Program-made: the position numbers and the translations under genes
Assembly: GCA_964058805.1 (NCBI GenBank)
Contig: CAXKVV010000725.1
Location: 1 to 31,339, forward strand
Direction: 5' to 3'
Origin: Schoenoplectus triqueter
Lineage: Eukaryota; Streptophyta; Magnoliopsida; Poales; Cyperaceae
DNA length: 31,339 nucleotides
In this document: piece after piece, positions 30,451 to 31,339 of the stretch
Layout of the letters: each line of letters starts with the position of its first letter
Position numbering within the stretch: position 1 is the stretch's first letter
The notes under the pieces: generated by a model
What the model was told of the DNA's origin: nothing
The model's database searches: none
Seen by the model: only the letters and a program-made list of their open reading frames with translations

Positions 30451-30870
30451 GTTTGAGCAGAATACTATGAGTGTTGCGTCAGCCTCGAATTTTAGACTCT
30501 CACCTCCCGAACCAGCTGAGTTCTACAAAACTGTTGTACCTCTCGATTCAAATTCCAATTTCATGGTAAAATATTTTGGTTACAGTTCTTCAATCATTTG
30601 GTCAATAGTAGTTTGTTGCGTCAGCCTCGAATTCTAGACTCTCACCTCCCGAACCAGCTGAGTTCTACAAAACTGTTGTACCTCTCGATTCAAATTCCAA
30701 TTTCATGGTAAAATATTTTGGTTACAGTTCTTCAATCATTTGGTCAATAGTAGTTTGTACCGTCTTGTTGTATACATAGCTTATGTCATCATCATCATAT
30801 TTTTTTTTTTTGGTTTCTTTGTAGAATCTGAAGAAAAATGAGAAGGAACTCCAAGCAAAGGAGGCTTTCT
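30451..30870 (+). pseudogene. SCAMP gene fragment with a duplicated exon
   Basis: After the acceptor TTTGAGCAG, an exon (30461-30570) encodes ASNFRLSPPEPAEFY and a PLDSNSN segment. After an acceptor TTTGTAG (30824) the next exon encodes NLKKNEKELQAKEA. This is the cytosolic N-terminus of plant secretory carrier-associated membrane proteins, which have a proline-rich segment followed by a KKREKELQAKEAEL coiled-coil. The first exon with its donor and intron start is duplicated in tandem (30474-30616 and 30616-30758). The four-helix membrane core of SCAMPs is absent. After GGAGGC (about 30867) the coding match stops. Confidence 0.8.
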
Positions 30871-31339
30871 TTTTTCCTTGGAAAATATATTAGTGACGGA
30901 AGGAAGAAGCATCTACGTAAGGTATCTTTTTCTGATGTTGTACATCTTATTTATTTATTTTTGCCAAATCAGTGAAGAGTGGTCTAATAGAAGATTAGAA
31001 ACTGAAAATGCAATGCATGCTGGTAATTTTTTTTTTATCATTTACTTGTCCAGTATTCTAGACATCTTAATTGATTATTCGTTATTTAAGACTATCTCAT
31101 TGTAAACTCTGCTGAAGTGCACACAGTAGCATATGATATTAGTTTTGTTATTTAGGTCCTGTTTTGTACCTTGCTAAAGAAAATGCAGAAACTATTTTGT
31201 AATGTCAGATGCTTTGATATGCAACTTTCTTATAATAGTTCTTTCTTTAGCAGATGGGATAGTGTTAGAGGAGAAGAATTGACTTTCATTTTTTTTTATT
31301 ATACATCATGACATTGCAATTGAAATTCCTATCCATTCC
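30871..31339. other. Terminal stretch without an assigned gene
   Basis: A+T-rich with T-runs that resemble introns. Two possible exon-like pieces (near 30890-30920 and 30968-31022) have donor-like or acceptor-like borders but no recognisable protein match. They may be further pieces of the SCAMP or another captured gene. Confidence 0.35.

Noticed and set aside
21850..31339. Definite Helitron assignment
   Set aside because: No 5' TC end, 3' hairpin with CTRR, or Rep/helicase sequence could be located. The ends may lie outside the window.

Overview
The window is nuclear DNA of a flowering plant. It is A+T-rich, dominated by LTR retrotransposons and other repeats, and holds intron-bearing fragments of plant genes. 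I see no intact host gene, rRNA, convincing tRNA or CRISPR array. Motifs such as CTGACAAGTGGGACCCAC and TGCCACGTGGCA hint at a monocot, but this is weak evidence.

Region 1 (1-8515): a young Ty1/copia retrotransposon on the minus strand. Its 3' LTR is cut by the window start (1-840). Then come a PPT, a heavily broken gag-pol (about 980-4511), a 1.9 kb leader full of tandem repeats and hairpins, a tRNA-iMet-type PBS and a full 2098 bp 5' LTR (6418-8515). Every stretch of the two LTRs that I compared is identical, yet gag-pol has deletions, frameshifts and stops. The copy therefore looks trans-mobilised. It sits inside an older plus-strand copia relic (8516-9756) whose RT/RNase H tail and 250 bp 3' LTR survive.

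Region 2 (9757-17280): non-coding repeats. These are two tandem TATA-plus-hairpin units (10.1-10.6 kb), an array of five TGCCACRTGGCA palindromes (11.4-11.7 kb), a pair of divergent TATA boxes (12.6-12.9 kb), an A+T-rich simple-repeat tract (14.2-15.5 kb), and a dense array of about 24 hairpins (15.54-17.03 kb). In that array a few loop sequences recur while the closing stems change in a compensatory way. This array is the most unusual feature of the window.

Region 3 (17280-21850): A+T-rich intergenic DNA with one dispersed repeat pair and a possible TIR element.

Region 4 (21850-31339): a promoter-like CT-rich segment, then a 1.26 kb foldback element made of tandem hairpin units and split by a solo LTR. 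After it come co-directional fragments of at least three unrelated genes: vacuolar H+-pyrophosphatase, a T-complex protein 11 (TCP11) domain protein and a SCAMP, and possibly an RS-domain protein. Introns are kept, so the fragments were acquired as DNA. Segmental duplications (24.85/26.58 kb and 25.13/28.29 kb) and local tandem duplications reshuffled them and made a TCP11/V-PPase chimera. This resembles gene-fragment capture by a Helitron or Pack-type transposon, but no transposon ends were identified.
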